DNA from: Rikenellaceae bacterium | Lineage (GTDB): Bacteria > Bacteroidota > Bacteroidia > Bacteroidales > UBA932 | Direction of reading: 5' to 3' | Length of the DNA: 9,392 nt | NCBI GenBank assembly: GCA_900769885.1 | Contig: CAAGIG010000007.1 | Coordinates: 1 to 9,392, forward strand | In this document: positions 7,407 to 9,392 of the stretch, piece by piece | Layout of the letters: every line of letters starts with the position of its first letter | Position numbering within the stretch: position 1 is the stretch's first letter | The notes under the pieces: model-generated | Databases searched by the model: none | The model's input: only the letters and a program-made list of their open reading frames with translations | Told to the model about the DNA's origin: nothing | Program-made: the position numbers and the translations under genes

Positions 7407-7820
7407 TCAAAACTCTATACTACGCGAACCGTCTTCCAACGTAGTTATATATACCTTCAAAACATCCTCCGGCAAAATTTCCTCAACCTTTTCAGGCCAC
7501 TCCATATAACACTTGCCGTCTGAATACCAATACTCTTCAATACCGATATCCATAACCTCCCTGATGGACTCTATCCTGTAAAAGTCAAAATGAAATATTT
7601 GTTCCCCCGATTCGGTCTGATACTCATTTACAATGGTAAAAGTAGGGCTTGAAATCTCATCCACCACGCCACTCTTCTTGCACAATGCGGAGATAAATGT
7701 AGTCTTACCCGCCCCCATTGAACCATAAAAGGCAAATAGATATTCACCCGCTGTCTCCTTTAAAAATTGGGCAGCAGCTCTATCTATATCATCCAGATTT
7801 TTTATAATTATTTTACCCAT
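7407..7820 (-). CDS. tsaE: tRNA threonylcarbamoyladenosine biosynthesis ATPase TsaE
   Basis: A complete 137-aa P-loop ATPase of normal family size. With TsaB and TsaD it takes part in making t6A at position 37 of tRNAs that read ANN codons; TsaE resets the TsaBD complex by ATP hydrolysis. Walker A is GSMGAGKTT (33-41). The switch-like SSPTF (57-61), the HFDFYR motif (77-82) and MEWPEKVEEILP (106-117) are characteristic. tsaB and tsaD are not in this window. It sits 21 nt after comM and 1 nt before mnmH, a second enzyme acting on the tRNA anticodon loop. GAAGA lies just before the ATG but is too close to be a good Shine-Dalgarno. Confidence 0.96.
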   Translation of the reverse strand: MGKIIIKNLDDIDRAAAQFLKETAGEYLFAFYGSMGAGKTTFISALCKKSGVVDEISSPTFTIVNEYQTESGEQIFHFDFYRIESIREVMDIGIEEYWYSDGKCYMEWPEKVEEILPEDVLKVYITTLEDGSRSIEF

Positions 7821-7841
7821 TTCTTCAAATAAATGATAAAG

Positions 7842-9374
7842 TTAATCAAAATCTTGAAATCTGTACTGAATAGCCTCTGAAATGTGTTCAATTTTTATAT
7901 TTTCCTCCCCTGCCATATCGGCAATGGTACGGGCAAGTTTCAATATCCGACTATAGCCCCGAGCTGATAAGGAATACTTCTCTGCTACCCTTTTAAGATA
8001 CTCATTCTGAGCCTTATCCAATTTGCAATAGCGGGCAATGTCAGCAGAAGACATCTGTGAATTCAGATATATTGGTAAACCTTTAAAACGCTCCAACTGA
8101 ACATTCCTCACCCTTTGCACCCTTGCGGCTATAACCTCACTCGACTCAGATAGCCCTTGCGATATCATAGACTCATTATCCAATGGCTTGACCTTTATAT
8201 TCAAATCAATCCTGTCGAGCAGCGGCCCCGACAATTTGGCCTGATAACGGCTGATCATCCCCGGAGAGCAGGTACACCTTCCACTCGAATCCCCGGCATA
8301 TCCACAGGGACAAGGATTCATTGATCCGACCAACATAAATGAGGCAGGATAAGTAACCTTATACCTCGCTCTGGAAATTGTAATAGCCCTGTCTTCAAGA
8401 GGTTGCCGAAGCAAATCGAGCAATCCCGAAGAATATTGAAGCACCTCGTCCAGATAGAGAACACCATTGTGGGCAAGAGATATCTCTCCGGGCATAGCAT
8501 TGCTCCCGCCTCCTGCAAAAGCGGTAATGCTGGCAGTATGATGCGGAGATCTGAACGGCCTCTGCTGCATCAACCCATCCCCCGCCCCAATCATCCCTGC
8601 TACAGAATATATCACACTGGTTTCCAACGATTCCGGATAAGACATCGGAGGCAATATTGATGCAAAAGCCCTCGCCATAAAACTTTTCCCAGCCCCAGGA
8701 GGACCGCAAAGCATAACATTATGTCCCCCACTACAGGCAATTTCCAACCCCCTTCGGGCAAAAAGTTGTCCTTTCACATTTGCAAAATCAAACTCAAAAG
8801 AGGTCTCTTTCTGCACCTTATAAGGTGTGCTCCTGGCAATAAATTTTTCAGCCTCAGGCTCCCTGCATAAAACACTCACAACCTCTTTCAAATTTGAGAC
8901 TCCGTAAACCACAACACCCTCTACCTGAGCAGCCTGCTTTGCACAATCCTTCGGACAGACCAAATACTTGAAACCCAACTCTGCCGCCTTTATCGCTATT
9001 GGCAACGCCCCGGGAACACTCCGAAGTTCCCCCGAAAGAGACAATTCCCCCAACAGCAGAAAACTTGACGAATCGGGGAAAACACATTGCTCCGAAACAG
9101 CCAACAAAGAGACAGCAATCGCCACATCATATCCTGACCCCTCCTTTTTAATATTGGCAGGGGCCATATTGATAACCGTCCTCCTTCCCGGAATTTTATA
9201 ACCACAGAAACCGAGGGCAGAAGTAACCCTCAGGAGAGCCTCCCTCACAGCACTGTCAGGCAATCCGACCAAATAAATCCCAACCCCTATTGCCACTGAC
9301 ACTTCAATAGTTATAGCTACAGGATCGGGGCCGATACAAGTAGCACTATACATCTTATAAACCTTCTCATTCAT
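7842..9374 (-). CDS. comM: ComM/YifB-family Mg-chelatase-like AAA ATPase
   Basis: A 510-aa AAA+ protein; characterised ComM is a hexameric helicase that promotes branch migration during natural transformation. An N-terminal Lon protease-like (ChlI N) domain covers about residues 15-160, with LVGLPDSAVREA and NMAPANIKKEGSGYDVA. The Mg-chelatase AAA domain follows, with Walker A GPPGAGKS (224-231), RPFRSPHHT (272-280), Walker B VLYLDE (305-310), NPCPCGY and CTC giving cysteines 355, 357, 367 and 369 (probable metal site), and SGPLLDRID (382-390). The C-terminal helical domain carries LSARGYSRILKLARTIADM (469-487). Start choice: the frame also offers TTG at 9380, but AAAAGGA (9383-9389) is 8 nt from the ATG at 9374 and only 2 nt from the TTG. 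An in-frame TAG at 9390-9392 rules out a longer protein. Walker B is followed by VLQY instead of the common LPEF. First gene of the visible operon; a promoter must lie outside the window. Confidence 0.94.
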   Translation of the reverse strand: MNEKVYKMYSATCIGPDPVAITIEVSVAIGVGIYLVGLPDSAVREALLRVTSALGFCGYKIPGRRTVINMAPANIKKEGSGYDVAIAVSLLAVSEQCVFPDSSSFLLLGELSLSGELRSVPGALPIAIKAAELGFKYLVCPKDCAKQAAQVEGVVVYGVSNLKEVVSVLCREPEAEKFIARSTPYKVQKETSFEFDFANVKGQLFARRGLEIACSGGHNVMLCGPPGAGKSFMARAFASILPPMSYPESLETSVIYSVAGMIGAGDGLMQQRPFRSPHHTASITAFAGGGSNAMPGEISLAHNGVLYLDEVLQYSSGLLDLLRQPLEDRAITISRARYKVTYPASFMLVGSMNPCPCGYAGDSSGRCTCSPGMISRYQAKLSGPLLDRIDLNIKVKPLDNESMISQGLSESSEVIAARVQRVRNVQLERFKGLPIYLNSQMSSADIARYCKLDKAQNEYLKRVAEKYSLSARGYSRILKLARTIADMAGEENIKIEHISEAIQYRFQDFD

Positions 9375-9382
9375 ACACAAAA

Positions 9383-9389
9383 TCCTTTT
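9383..9389 (-). promoter_or_regulatory. Ribosome binding site of comM
   Basis: On the - strand AAAAGGA is followed by an 8-nt A/T-rich spacer and then the ATG at 9374-9372. It is the clearest Shine-Dalgarno in the window, where most other starts are tightly coupled to the preceding gene or lack one. It decides the ATG over the upstream TTG at 9380, which would have only 2 nt of spacing. Confidence 0.65.
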
Positions 9390-9392
9390 CTA

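Noticed and set aside
7821..7841. Terminator or promoter between comM and tsaE
   Set aside because: The 21-nt A/T-rich gap shows no stem-loop and no Bacteroidota-type TAnnTTTG element. Transcription probably runs through.
9375..9380. Upstream TTG start for comM, adding two residues
   Set aside because: The AAAAGGA site is only 2 nt from the TTG but 8 nt from the ATG at 9374.

Overview
The window looks like a piece of a Bacteroidota chromosome, most likely Bacteroidales. This rests on the style of the S9 peptidase fragment (GHSGGG nucleophile motif and a D-x-DDNVHP acid motif), weak or absent Shine-Dalgarno sequences at most starts, moderate G+C and very tight gene packing. It is coding almost from end to end. 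I saw no RNA gene, mobile element, CRISPR array or tandem repeat, and no intergenic gap exceeds about 61 bases.

Layout. On the + strand, at the left edge, the C-terminal catalytic part of a secreted-type S9 (DPP IV-like) peptidase is followed after 1 nt by a PfkB-family (adenosine kinase-like) sugar/nucleoside kinase. A perfect 11-bp inverted repeat with T-rich flanks on both sides then separates this pair from a convergent block on the - strand. Read in the direction of transcription, that block is comM (YifB-like AAA ATPase), tsaE (t6A synthesis ATPase), mnmH/selU (tRNA 2-selenouridine synthase), a stand-alone DsrE-domain protein of the YedF type, selD (selenophosphate synthase), nadB (L-aspartate oxidase) and a nadC-nadA gene fusion. 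Its spacings are 21, 1, -11, 2, 11 and 15 nt, with no room for internal terminators or riboswitches, so it reads as one seven-gene operon. Its promoter would lie beyond the right edge.

How the genes work together. NadB oxidises aspartate to iminoaspartate. The NadA half of the fusion condenses this with dihydroxyacetone phosphate to quinolinate, and the NadC half turns quinolinate into nicotinate mononucleotide, so the complete de novo route from aspartate to NaMN is encoded by two adjacent genes. SelD makes selenophosphate and MnmH uses it to replace sulfur in the wobble 2-thiouridine of tRNA. The small DsrE protein between them is a candidate selenium or sulfur carrier. TsaE acts on another anticodon-loop modification (t6A37). 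ComM is a helicase-type factor of natural transformation.

The two points most worth attention are the in-frame NadC-NadA fusion (592 aa, all expected catalytic and cluster-binding residues present) and the YedF-like protein. The latter keeps only the DsrE domain, has a CKTC motif, and is wedged with overlap between mnmH and selD. I did not find evidence for a wholly unknown system.
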